Shown: positions 26,001 through 34,602 of the stretch, in pieces
Numbering within the stretch: position 1 is the first letter of the stretch
Layout of the letters: each line of letters begins with the position of its first letter
Notes under the pieces: generated by a model
Databases searched by the model: none
Seen by the model: only the letters and a program-made list of their open reading frames with translations
Told to the model about the DNA's origin: nothing
Assembly: GCF_900496995.4 (NCBI RefSeq)
Contig: NC_044023.1
Location: forward strand, 22,390,453-22,454,452
DNA: 64,000 nt
Direction: 5' to 3'
Source: Aquila chrysaetos chrysaetos
Lineage: Eukaryota > Chordata > Aves > Accipitriformes > Accipitridae
Program-made: the position numbers and the translations under genes

Positions 26001-28418
26001 CCCAAAGAAGACATCGGTGTGCAATTGCCAGCCGTTGCCTTGAGGGTTGAGTTGTGCAAACGTTTCCCACCAAAGCTTGAAACGATGAAGAACCTGGACA
26101 TGCTTTGTATTTTGTTCACAATCTGGAATGCCAGCAGCGTCAGCTTTATGAGCCTGTGCCAGCTCTCCTGAATCTCTGCACTAACTTTTAAGTATCTTTG
26201 GTGCACTGTATTGGATTATCGAAAATAAGTAATTCCTCGGGGTTTTTAGTCAAAACCTCAGATGAACCTCAGCAGTTTGGACCAACTTTTCACTACGTGT
26301 TTTAGGTTTGAAATGCAAATGAAGAAGTCAGTTGAAAGGGGGTGAGAAAGACTCGTCCCCCTGAAAAATCAAGCTCCATCTAGTAGGTTTCTAAAAAGTC
26401 CTCTTTTAACTTACTGTTAGGATAACAGAGCCAGATTTCTTTCCTGAAGTGCAGCAAAACGTTGCCCATCTTTTTTTTTTTTTCTCCTGGAAATCTTATG
26501 TAAATCAGAAGAATTCCCAGATCTTAGAAAGTAATTTGAAAAAGCCAGTTATTCTGGGAAGCTGTTCATGGCACTGCATCAAATACCCCAACTCAGTTTC
26601 CTGAAGAAACATAGTAAGAAGTTTTGACCTCTCTACCTAAGCCTTGGGACTTATTTTAGCTTGATCAAGCTAAAGATTTCGCTGAGGGGCTCTGCCACGT
26701 ACCGAGGCCTCATGTGGTGCTGCCCATCGTCATCGCCCCCCTCCCAGTGTCAACTCCCCGCCTGGGCTCTGTCACTGCGGTGCTGGTGTGGGTCCCCAGC
26801 ACAAACCCCTGCGGGGGTTTGAACGGCCCCTCCGTGACCAGACCGTGTCTCTGAGCATCAGAGGCAGGAAAAGAGCAGCAGCAAATCTGGACGCCCTTAG
26901 GGCAATGGGCGTCTCTGCCGTTTCTGCCTCCTCTTCTCTCTCCCCTTTGCTGCAGGTTTTGTACAGGTGGAACAGGCAGAGCAGCACGTCCGTAATAGAA
27001 ACGAATAAAACCTCGGTGGAGCTCTCCCTCCCGTTCGACGAGGACTACATCATAGAGATAAAGCCGTTCAGCGACGGGGGCGATGGCAGCAGCAGCGAAC
27101 AAATCCGAATTCCAAAGATATCAAGTAAGGACGGGAGGAACTGGGGTCTGTGCCTGCTCCTCCGGCCACTGAGAGCCGGCGTCCCCAGCCCCTCTCCTCA
27201 CCCGCTGGCGGGACAGACCTGCTTCACCCCAGTCACCGTTCGCTTCTACAAACGGGGACGAACCAGAGCCTTGACGCTGAGCAGGGGCGGGCTGTAGGTC
27301 TGGCCGTCTCCCAGGCAGGGAGCTGAAACCCAGACTTACCTGGGACCACGAGTCATTCCAGCCCACGTATCTGATTTCATCGTGAGTCAAGATTAAACCA
27401 TAAGAAACACCATCATAAGTAGTTATATTTGTATTTAAGATTTCTAGACACTTCCCACTCTCTTACTTCCATACTCGTATATATGTTGAATATATTGTTC
27501 CGCTGCAATTCACTGTAACAAAATACCAAATGCAGTGTTCAGAGGCTTTTAAATTTATAAGGCTACTGTATAGCCGTATTCCATTGTGTGTTGGATGCAT
27601 AAATATTTATTTAGGGAAATGAGGTTGTGTAGAAGAACAAGCAGAAAAGAGAGTATTTTATTACACAACATTGCTTTTGCAAAATCTCCATGTCCCATCT
27701 TCCATTAATAATGCCACAGTTTATAAGCTGCATTAAATCAGGAGCCTCTGCAATGCAGGAATATGGCATTAAAATTACAGCAATGTAAAAAACTCTGGGT
27801 GAGATCAGAATTATCTCCACCATGGTTGTACACTGTGGCTATATAAACCATACAGAGGAATTTAATCAGCAGACACAGGAGAGCAAAGGAGAGCAGGAAC
27901 ACATGCCGGTTCCGATCGGGCTGAACGCAGCGGGCCGCAGAGCGGGTGTGCAGCTCCGCCAGGATGTGGATCATGCCAGGCTGGTGCCATGAGTAACAGC
28001 TTGACTATAGTACAAGTGTAGAAAAAATAAAATAATAAGTAAAAGGGCCAGGACGTAATAGAATTGTGAAAGTAGCCTCAACGCAACAGCGGCAGGATTT
28101 CAAGTTAAACCAAAAATCCAGTTAGAGAGGTGAAACCCAGTAAACAGGAGGTTATTGAAGCAGGAGGAGGGGACCTTCTCAGGAGCCACATTGCCTTCTG
28201 CCACCACCGTGCTTCATGGGAGGAAAGAATTAAAATCGGAGCGGGGAGAGGTCTGGGTTAACGAAGGCTGCCCTCCTCACCGTTCGCTTATTTTCTCCCC
28301 CTCTCTCCTTTTCTCAGATGCGTACGCAAGAGGATCTGGCTCTTCGACCTCCAACGCCTGTACACTCTCAGCCATCAGCACAATAATGATATCGCTCACA
28401 GCTCGGTCCAGTTTATGA
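13843..28418 (+). CDS. CNTN4: Contactin-4, C-terminal half (11 coding exons, partial gene)
   Basis: Contactin-4 (BIG-2) is a GPI-anchored neuronal cell-adhesion protein of the Ig superfamily: six Ig domains, then four fibronectin type III (FN3) domains, at the axon surface. Eleven exons (13843-14018, 16515-16632, 19182-19340, 20092-20241, 21341-21411, 23250-23484, 24020-24135, 24597-24783, 25284-25396, 26956-27124, 28318-28418) join without phase conflict into about 530 codons plus stop, roughly the C-terminal half of the ~1,026-residue family length. They encode Ig6, FN1-FN4 and a GPI signal. Introns at every FN3 boundary are phase 1, as expected for shuffled extracellular domains. The paralogue is set by close agreement with recalled mammalian CNTN4, including the tail ending in TARSSL, and by IL5RA and TRNT1 next door. 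CNTN3 and CNTN6 are the alternatives and are disfavoured by gene order. Confidence 0.93.
14019..16514 (+). other. CNTN4: CNTN4 intron inside Ig domain 6
   Basis: The intron is 2.5 kb, from GTAAGT to a CAG acceptor. It holds a short (GGTT)4 run at 14642-14657 and otherwise AT-rich unique-looking DNA. I see no gene or recognisable mobile element. Confidence 0.7.
16515..16632 (+). CDS. CNTN4: CNTN4 exon: second half of Ig domain 6
   Basis: It begins [10 protein letters not shown] and carries [10 protein letters not shown], which supplies the second Ig cysteine in the YxC motif. It ends with one base of a Gly codon before GTATTT. The acceptor is a tandem CAGCAG (16509-16514). I chose the downstream AG because the resulting residue count matches recalled mammalian CNTN4; using the upstream AG would add one Gln without shifting frame. 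Confidence 0.92.
16633..19181 (+). other. CNTN4: CNTN4 intron between Ig6 and FN3-1
   Basis: This phase-1 intron runs from GTATTT to a CTAACAG acceptor. Contents include a T-rich tract near 16669 and an exon-like segment at 17212-17297 that resembles the start of the Ig6 exon (see findings). The 148-codon open frame at 18570-19016 has no domain signature, no matching splice sites and GC-driven openness, so I do not call it a gene. Confidence 0.65.
19182..19340 (+). CDS. CNTN4: CNTN4 exon: FN3 domain 1, first part
   Basis: The two opening bases complete a Gly codon, giving [16 protein letters not shown], the linker into FN3-1. The FN3 core tryptophan follows in [10 protein letters not shown], then [14 protein letters not shown]. 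The acceptor is TTCTAACAG and the donor GTAGGT at 19341; both ends are phase 1. Confidence 0.95.
20092..20241 (+). CDS. CNTN4: CNTN4 exon: FN3 domain 1, second part
   Basis: The exon reads [19 protein letters not shown] followed by [20 protein letters not shown], containing the F/G-strand Tyr and Asn pattern typical of FN3. It ends in KRRTEEA with one base over before GTAAGT. The acceptor is TGTCTCCTAG; both ends are phase 1. Confidence 0.95.
20242..21340 (+). other. CNTN4: CNTN4 intron between FN3-1 and FN3-2
   Basis: The intron is 1.1 kb. It includes two copies of a 17-bp direct repeat (21143-21159 and 21168-21184, period 25) in an AT-rich stretch. No coding potential is evident. Confidence 0.75.
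21341..21411 (+). CDS. CNTN4: CNTN4 exon: FN3 domain 2, first part
   Basis: A short 71-nt exon reading [20 protein letters not shown], then TWE. It contains the Gly-rich loop and the FN3 tryptophan. The acceptor is TTTTCTTGCAG and the donor GTAAGT; phase 1 in, phase 0 out. Confidence 0.95.
21412..23249 (+). other. CNTN4: CNTN4 intron within FN3-2
   Basis: The intron is 1.8 kb and contains a perfect 14-bp-stem hairpin at 21887-21920 (see findings). The AT-rich stretch 22060-22220 has several TAATTA-like sites. I see no gene. Confidence 0.75.
23250..23484 (+). CDS. CNTN4: CNTN4 exon: FN3 domain 2, second part
   Basis: At 235 nt this is the largest coding exon in the window part of CNTN4. It reads [20 protein letters not shown], later [20 protein letters not shown], then [18 protein letters not shown] and ends in AEE. 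The Tyr and Asn of the FN3 F/G strands are intact and RNET offers an N-glycosylation site. The acceptor is CTGCCCACAG and the donor GTAGAA; phase 0 in, phase 1 out. It is much more GC-rich than its flanking introns. Confidence 0.95.
23485..24019 (+). other. CNTN4: CNTN4 intron between FN3-2 and FN3-3
   Basis: This 0.5-kb AT-rich phase-1 intron runs from GTAGAA to TCTACCCAG. Nothing else is recognisable. Confidence 0.8.
24020..24135 (+). CDS. CNTN4: CNTN4 exon: FN3 domain 3, first part
   Basis: It reads [20 protein letters not shown], then [19 protein letters not shown], with the FN3 tryptophan in EVSWAPP. The acceptor is CTCTACCCAG and the donor GTATGG; phase 1 in, phase 0 out. One residue around ENQHKG appears inserted relative to the mammalian sequence I recall. 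Confidence 0.93.
24136..24596 (+). other. CNTN4: CNTN4 intron within FN3-3
   Basis: This 0.46-kb intron runs from GTATGG to TTCTCAG. Nothing else is recognisable. Confidence 0.8.
24597..24783 (+). CDS. CNTN4: CNTN4 exon: FN3 domain 3, second part
   Basis: It reads [20 protein letters not shown], then [20 protein letters not shown] and [21 protein letters not shown]-glycosylation sequons are present in NQTS and NVTT, and the FN3 RAYNxAG motif is intact. A Cys stands where I recall Tyr in mammals (VRCW versus VKYW). The acceptor is GCTTCTCAG and the donor GTGAGT; phase 0 in, phase 1 out. Confidence 0.94.
24784..25283 (+). other. CNTN4: CNTN4 intron between FN3-3 and FN3-4
   Basis: This 0.5-kb phase-1 intron runs from GTGAGT to TTGGTATAG. 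Nothing else is recognisable. Confidence 0.8.
25284..25396 (+). CDS. CNTN4: CNTN4 exon: FN3 domain 4, first part
   Basis: It reads [20 protein letters not shown], then [17 protein letters not shown]. The Pro-rich FN3-3/FN3-4 linker, the domain tryptophan and sequons (NSSD, NESE) are present. The acceptor ...GGTATAG is polypyrimidine-poor, but the reading frame and homology fix it. The donor is GTGAGT; phase 1 in, phase 0 out. Confidence 0.94.
25397..26955 (+). other. CNTN4: CNTN4 intron within FN3-4
   Basis: A 1.6-kb intron. The 3' third (about 26690-26955) is notably GC-richer than the rest, which leaves open frames in this part that I regard as composition artefacts. Confidence 0.75.
26956..27124 (+). 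CDS. CNTN4: CNTN4 exon: FN3 domain 4, second part
   Basis: It reads [20 protein letters not shown], then [20 protein letters not shown] and [16 protein letters not shown]. The sequon NKTS and the FN3 DYIIEIK strand are intact. The acceptor is CCTTTGCTGCAG and the donor GTAAGG; phase 0 in, phase 1 out. The [13 protein letters not shown] stretch is a contactin-subfamily hallmark. Confidence 0.95.
27125..28317 (+). other. CNTN4: CNTN4 last intron
   Basis: This 1.2-kb phase-1 intron separates FN3-4 from the GPI-signal exon. It runs from GTAAGG to a CTCCTTTTCTCAG acceptor and has AT-rich middle DNA with no recognised element. Confidence 0.8.
28318..28418 (+). CDS. CNTN4: CNTN4 terminal coding exon: GPI-anchor signal and stop
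   Basis: It encodes [20 protein letters not shown] followed by a modestly hydrophobic tail ending TARSSL and TGA (28416-28418). Small residues around SSTSNA fit a GPI attachment site before a tail cleaved in the endoplasmic reticulum; the exact omega site is my inference. The tail identifies the paralogue as CNTN4 by recall. Confidence 0.93.
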
Positions 28419-30013
28419 CAAAAATTACATAAAGGACTTCTTGTTTATAATATAAGCAACATTTAGCTAGTTGTTTTGAAGACACCCAGTACTAAGTAAT
28501 ATTGTGGTTTGAGTACATCTTACTACTGGAAAAATGTTTATGCTTCTTTAGGAATGGCATTATACAGTACTTCCTCAAAGCAAATATAGCTTTGTCTGAA
28601 GTTTCCTTGGAAACTCTGCAATGCACTGAAAACATCTGTAATATGATGTTACCAAAGCAGTTTACATATGTCCTTATATGCATATTTTTTATTATATATT
28701 TAGTGTTTTATAGAATTTTTTAAAGTTAACATATGATGTAGATATTAATTTTTCCTCTGCTATAAAATGCTATGGACGACATTATCATGAAAATATTGTT
28801 TGGAATTTTTTCCTTTATGATGGAGAGTTCAAAGTTGTTCTTAGTAAATTGGCTGCAACTTTACTGTACAGTTTTACAAGGCTACGGAAGGCAGAACTGT
28901 TCCAGATCCGGTTCGTAATGCGGCTGTATTTAAATGGCAGTTACGATGATTCTTGTGTTAAATCAAGTGCTTATAACACACAAGATGTTATATTTTATTC
29001 AGATGTCTAAGCAAGACAAACTCGAAATACTCAGTAAGAACACTAAGCTTGAAAAAATACAGGAATTTTGGTTGTTTGTGGACTACAGGACATGTAGCTA
29101 ATATTCTGGCATCATGCAGCAAGGGTCCATTTTTACTGTCTTGAAATAGCTTTGTCTTTATCACAATTAGCATTAAATTGGGAAGGAATGAAGATACTGC
29201 AAAGATGCAATCTCTGCCTCTAGTGACAAAAAGGGACAGGTGCCCGAAGGAGCGAGCGAACGACGCGGTTCTCGCCTTCGGGTGTAAACCCGGCTAAATC
29301 CACCTCGCTTCGGGGGATTTTATTCCAAGAAAATTAGAATGCTCTGAGGCGTAAAGCTGCCCTGGGTTTCTTGTCCGAATACGCGCTTGCTTTCCACGTG
29401 CGCTGGAACAGAACTCATCATCCTTTGTAACTCCGCTGTATAGAAAACGCTTAGGAAGTCTGGTCCGAACCGAGAGCATCAGAGGAGCTGTGCCGTGCTT
29501 CGGGGAGCAGCCGGGGCTCCCACGGAGGGGCAGGTTGTCCGCGGGGAGGTGGGGTCTCCCGGTGGTTCTCTGCTAGGAAGCCTGCGCTTCTTTAGAAACT
29601 CTTCATAGACGCCTGAAGGCAAAATAGAGTCACGCCGGAAAACGACAATATCCACAGCAAAATAATTCTTCTTAAGAGAAGGACTGTTTGTTACTACGGG
29701 GTAATTTTGTAAGTTCACTCAGATGGGATAACACTAGTAAAAGGCAACGGAATTTTCTATAAAATTTTCAAGTTTAAATGCGCTGCAGTGGTTTATTATT
29801 ACTTTTTTTTTTTCTGATAGCTTGAATTTGCCTGTAACTTGTCTTTTTTGCTTACAAAATAATACAGTTAACTTTTAGACCTTCTAAATATATTTATTCA
29901 GTAACTCATAATCAGGATTCCACTTGTGTACAAGTCAGGGGTGTTGACCAGAGAAATATTGTCAGTATTTCAAGCTGTGTTCCTTTCTTAGTTTGATATG
30001 GTTACTTCTATGT

Positions 30014-30038
30014 AAAAAAAAAAAAAAAAAAAAAAAAA
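30014..30038 (+). repeat. Poly(A) tract, 25 nt
   Basis: An uninterrupted A run followed by A-rich sequence to about 30086. It may be a simple repeat in the CNTN4 3' UTR or an old retroposon tail; no LINE sequence is visible directly upstream. Confidence 0.9.
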
Positions 30039-30167
30039 GAAAAACAAAAAAAACCACAAAACCAAGAAAAATGGAACAAAAAAAAGAAGCTTCTGTAGTT
30101 TTCTCCCCAGTGTAAATGATATTTATCAGTGATCTAGCAGATGTAATCTTTTTTTAAAGGTATTGGT

Positions 30168-30173
30168 AATAAA
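30168..30173 (+). terminator. CNTN4: Candidate CNTN4 poly(A) signal AATAAA
   Basis: A canonical hexamer about 1.75 kb after the CNTN4 stop, followed by T-rich sequence. A second hexamer at 30402-30407 could serve a longer transcript. The choice is inference. Confidence 0.45.
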
Positions 30174-30190
30174 TATTCTGTCATTTGTAA

Positions 30191-33100
30191 AGATACCTGT
30201 CTTCTAGGAGCATTTTTCCTCCACGTTTCATTCTACCCAGTGACAAATTTCACCATGGCAATAGGCAGCGCCTGCTGAGATTGTCACTGATGTGAAGATA
30301 CAAAAGAAGGGTTGGTTTAAGTCAAAACTTTGTGGAGGCAGAAAAAAAAAAGATCTATTTATACATCGCTGGTCTAATTCTGCTTCCAAAACTGACAAAA
30401 AAATAAATCTGTGTGCATGAATTTGGGCTGATAATGTCTATTTATGTGGAATCATGACTTTTCCAAGCTCGTGTGGGCTGGCGCTGTCAGAGCGGAGCCT
30501 CTACAGCTGGGGAAGCTCAGACTGAAAAAGAAAGGGAAAAACCAACCGAAAAGACCAAACTGGCATTCCCCCTCCTCACGACCGTCTCTCTGACCGCGGC
30601 CGTCACAGCCGTCCGGGAGCGGGTGGGCAGCAGCAGCTCCACGCAGGAGCCGCGGGCAGCGCAGGAGAGCGGAGCATCGCTGACCCTGCGCCCAGAGCAA
30701 ACCCCCCTCCGGGTACAGCACCGCTTCGCTGGTTATCCTTGTGGATCTCTGAGGATTTAGGGGAGCGCTGCTTGAAATCGCTAAATCCACCAAACCTGCG
30801 TTTCTAATTCTGATTTGTAGGGGTGGCAGCGCAGGAGTCGTCTGATTGTGCTGTGTGGTTCAAAGGACCAATATTGAGCTTTGCAGTCAATGAAGCTTGA
30901 AAACAAAATGGCCCGGTAACACAATTCAGTTTTTAAAAAGCAAATTTAAAATTGCTGTCTCTAGAGGGGAGCCAGGGGCACGCTCCTGAAGCTGCTCTCA
31001 CGGAGGCAGCGGGGAAAAGCTGCAGCAGGAGGAACGCACGGGGTTTGTAGCTGGGTTTAAAGAAAAAAAAAAAGTCAGAATAAATACTTCTCTGCACTCC
31101 GGGCACAAAACTCATAACCCTGATCTAGGAGTTTGGCGATAGATGGCTTCACTGGCGGTGTGGGCTGGCCGAAGAGCGGCAAAATGTGACGCGCAGCCCC
31201 GAGCGCAGCCTGTCCTCTTTGCATTCCCCGCTGCAGAGTTTGCGAGCGGCACGTGGCGACGAGAGCAAATCACCTGGGATGTACTGAACGTGCTCCCTTT
31301 TCCCTCCGGCTGCCTGAAGTGAAGACTCTGCTCCGAGTGTAATGCCGGCGAGGCAGCAGCTCTGCCAGGAATTGCTTTCCTCGTCCCACGCAGGTGGATC
31401 TTCTTGAGTGCAGGTGAGGTTCCCCACCACGTACCTGCACGAGGCAGCACTGGGCTGCCAGACCAAAGGCCTGGCTGGGAAAATGAAGATCTTGCTGCTG
31501 CTTTACACCAGCTCAGTTTTATTTACTTGTTTTCCCGTCATGCACATCCTTATTAGTGACACTGAAAATCAAAAGCGTGGGTTTTTTCCCCCAGCTGCCT
31601 GCCTGTGCTCCCCGGGAACACCTCGACTGCCTGAGGCTGCGGCTGCCTTCACGAGCAAGTGCTGGGTGTTCACACACAGGCCAAACGTACAGCTCAAATG
31701 CAAAATAGACTGAAATACATTGCATTAATCTCTGCAGTATCTTGCCATTAATGGGAATGAAATTATATTTAGAAATCTTATTTATCGGGCCACTTGAAGG
31801 CATGACATAAAATACATTACAGTAAATGAATTCTCTTTGGTCTCATTTTTAGGATTTTACTAATGAAATTCTGATTTTAGACCGTTAAAGCTGGGCACCT
31901 CAGATCCATTAAAATCACATGCAGGAGAGACATTTGAGCCACAAACATTGTTATATTAATGAGCTGCATTAATTTTGATGTAGCCATGCTATTTCACCCA
32001 GATGAGAACTGGCTCATTTATTATAATTATTTTTAGTCTGTAGCACCTGGGAACTCCATTACGTTAGGCACTTTCCAAACAATTTACGTGCTGGGTCAAA
32101 TCTTTCTTTTCATTCTTTGTTAATGTGCTTAACCCCACCTCTGGCCAGCTCGACGGACAGGAGGTTTCTTGGAAGCAGAAGGAACTCGGCAAGAACAGGA
32201 GAGCTTCGTGGTCTGCAGCCAGAGAGGTCAAAGCCCGAGTTGTTCAAGTGGTTTCAGGCAGGTTTATTTGGTAACTCGCTTGGTGGATTACACAATGGAA
32301 GTAAACAAAGCACAAACAGAAACCGAGGCCGTCTCAAACTCGGTTCATTTAAGATGGAACAACAGATAGCAAAGAAAAGCAGGTTGGGCTTAGGATTTTC
32401 AAAATTACCTGACGGCAGCTGAAGTTGCACACGAAGGAGGAGCCCAGCTCCTTGCAGCTCAGAAAGCCTCTGAAGAGCACCAAGAAGTCCTTGGCACATT
32501 TCTTTAATTACTGTACACTTGAAAACTCTGCATTCCCAAGCTGGGCTTTGTTTCGCAGGTGCAATTAAGGAAGTTTAGCAGTTTGTGCCATTTTTCTTTT
32601 TTTTTCTTTTCCCCCCTGTAAACTTTACTCTCGTGCCAGGAAGCACAACCGATCCCTTCTTGTCCTTTTGCAGATGCTGCCAGCCGACGTCAAAGGCAAG
32701 AGCCTGCAAAGAAGCTTTGTACCGAAAATGAGCCGACTGCGAGTCTCCCGTGCCTCCCCCCGTCCTGTCGCCCCCGCGTGAGCACCTGGGTGGGCAGCCG
32801 GACGCTCTTTCCCTCGTTCAGAAGAGGGGAGCGTAAGAAACACAGGTGAAGCTCTTGTTCCATGCTGAAATCGGGGTCTCGCAGCACGCAGACTGCAGTC
32901 TCGGCCGGCTGCCGTGATTCCCGCGCAGGCGTCGGCCATCGCAGCCCACTGGTTCACGCAGCCAAAAGGTGGGGACTTTTAAGCCCCAAGGAAACTAAGA
33001 TCTTAAAAATACCTCCTTTCTTCCACAAACTGTACAAATCGTACAAAAAGGAAGAAAATAACCTGAAGAAAAAATAAACTTCCACAAACCAGGAGAGGAA

Positions 33101-33979
33101 TAAACAGCAAGGACTCCTCTGTGTGCCGGACAGTCAGGACACCCGAGGAGAGGCAGGCAGCAGGCATCGAGGTCTCGTTAGTCGAGTGTCTTTGTCCACA
33201 TGGCAGCACAACCACATGAGCATAGACATTTTTACCAATATCTCAGAACTTCACAGGAAAAATCTGAGAGTAGGAGACTGTTCCCCTCCCCAGCTCTCAC
33301 TGTGTGCCTGGCGCAGCAGGGTCCAGGCTGGGGGAGTGCGGGCGACTGACTCGTGTCAGTTTTCTGCAGTGTTTCATAGCTATTTCCCCAAATAGTTTTC
33401 AATTCCTAGGCGGTGAATTTACTGTAGGTTTAAACGTGGCTCCTCGCAGGCCTGCAGTGCACGCAACCCGTGCAGCACCCCAGGCCACCTGCAGAACCTG
33501 CCACGCACAAAAACCCAGAGATTTTGGGAGTTGTGCTTGTGGCAGCAAGGTGCCGGCTGCGTGCACACAAATAACAAGGCAATGGGCTACCTGTGTGTAC
33601 CAAAGTAGCAAGGCAAGGTGCTAGCTTCCTGCACAAAAGTAGTAAGACTCTAATTGTGTGTCAGCTGCATAAGCAAAGTAACCTTGTCTTAAATAGCCTA
33701 TAAAATCCAGAGGCTTTGGGGGTTTATAAAGCCCTGTACCTGAGACAGCCTTTTCCCAACATCCAAAATTGGCGCTATGTTTACTTAAATTGCAAGATGT
33801 AAGTACCTTTACGCAGTACAAGATGGACACTGCCACGTTGGGCACAGCCTGGCCGTTGCACTGTCAGGCAGTCCCCACGCAGGAGCGGTCTGGCTGCACA
33901 GCTCACAGCTCCCACACAGCACAGACAGACGCTCCCTTCATCAATGAATTGCATTTCCACGGAGGTTATTCGGGTTATT
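30191..33979. other. CNTN4-IL5RA intergenic region (convergent 3' ends)
   Basis: About 3.8 kb between the inferred transcript ends. It is a patchwork of GC-rich blocks (30580-30720, 31140-31470, 32640-32960) with many short meaningless open frames, plus an AT-rich block (31880-32110) dense in TAAT/ATTA sites. Imperfect tandem repeats of about 33 bp occupy 33540-33670. I recognise no gene. Confidence 0.55.
33540..33670. repeat. Degenerate ~33-bp tandem repeats
   Basis: Roughly four imperfect units share a pattern of a CAAGG(C)AA start, a central GGCT/GCTA and a CACAAA(G)TA end; the clearest are near 33574-33606 and 33607-33641. They are followed at about 33700-33730 by two TATAAA-like sequences. 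They could be a minisatellite or the repeated part of an old LTR; I cannot decide. Confidence 0.5.
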
Positions 33980-33996
33980 TGCTGAGTTCACACTGT

Positions 33997-34002
33997 TTTA
34001 TT
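33997..34002 (-). terminator. IL5RA: Candidate IL5RA poly(A) signal
   Basis: TTTATT on the plus strand reads AATAAA on the minus strand, about 510 nt downstream of the IL5RA stop. It would give a compact 3' UTR. Another minus-strand AATAAA occurs near 32264. Confidence 0.5.
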
Positions 34003-34509
34003 ACAAAATATATCAGTGAAGGCCAGGTGTGGGTCCCGATTCTCATGATGGATTTGCTGTAGCCGTGCAGCACCAGGGATGACAGAACTGGGGTGCTCTA
34101 CAGCTTGTTTTACTCTTTTCCTAGGATTTGACACACCTTGGTCACTGCCAGGGACCACGGCTGGGTACCTTGCTGCCATACACAGGGCTGTGCCAAGTCC
34201 CACTTTGCATTTTGCAGCTTGAGTTGTCAGAGTTATTTAAAACAAAACAAAAAATCCAAAAGATTAAGCTGTCAACCAGAAAAAAAGCCGTTAGCTCTTT
34301 TCCAGAATGTTTTTTTTCCTACACAGCCCTTGTACTGCATACTTAAATCCTGCTTAAACTGGGACTTCTTGTTTAGTAGCTTATCATTACGCAAGGCGCC
34401 TCATGGAAGCAAGTCCTCCTCCCCTCCTGGTTGGAAACGCCACTGCAGCAGAGGTGACACGAAGCCCGCTCCGGTGATGCTGGGTGGCATGCCGGGGCCG
34501 CGCAGCCTC
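34003..34509 (-). other. IL5RA: Probable IL5RA 3' UTR
   Basis: Sequence between the IL5RA stop codon and the candidate poly(A) signal. Open frames here on both strands are short and without domain features. Confidence 0.5.
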
Positions 34510-34602
34510 TCAGAAGACAGAGTCGTCAAGGGTGCTGCAGTAGAGATCTTCAGCAAAGCTGCTGAACTCGGTCTCCGTCTCGCTGGTGTAGGTACGTGCT
34601 CT
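34510..34602 (-). CDS. IL5RA: IL5RA exon 10: C-terminal cytoplasmic tail
   Basis: It reads RARTYTSETETEFSSFAEDL, then YCSTLDDSVF and TGA (34512-34510). The SETE core and DSVF end match recalled mammalian IL5RA, where the C-terminus binds the PDZ protein syntenin. The acceptor is TTGCTTTCCAG on the minus strand; phase 0 in. Confidence 0.92.
   Translation of the reverse strand, partial: RARTYTSETETEFSSFAEDLYCSTLDDSVF

Larger units (their letters stand above)
28419..30190 (+). other. CNTN4: Probable CNTN4 3' UTR
   Basis: AT-rich sequence follows the stop with no further splice-consistent coding exon. A pure 25-nt A run (30014-30038) in an A-rich tract precedes an AATAAA at 30168-30173, and another AATAAA lies at 30402-30407. 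The extent of the UTR is inferred from these signals. Around 29220-29560 the sequence becomes CpG-containing and GC-richer, which is unusual for this UTR. Confidence 0.5.

Noticed and set aside
26788-27297. 169-codon continuous open frame
   Set aside because: Only 26956-27124 is an exon; the extensions on both sides are intron read-through in GC-rich sequence beyond clear splice sites.
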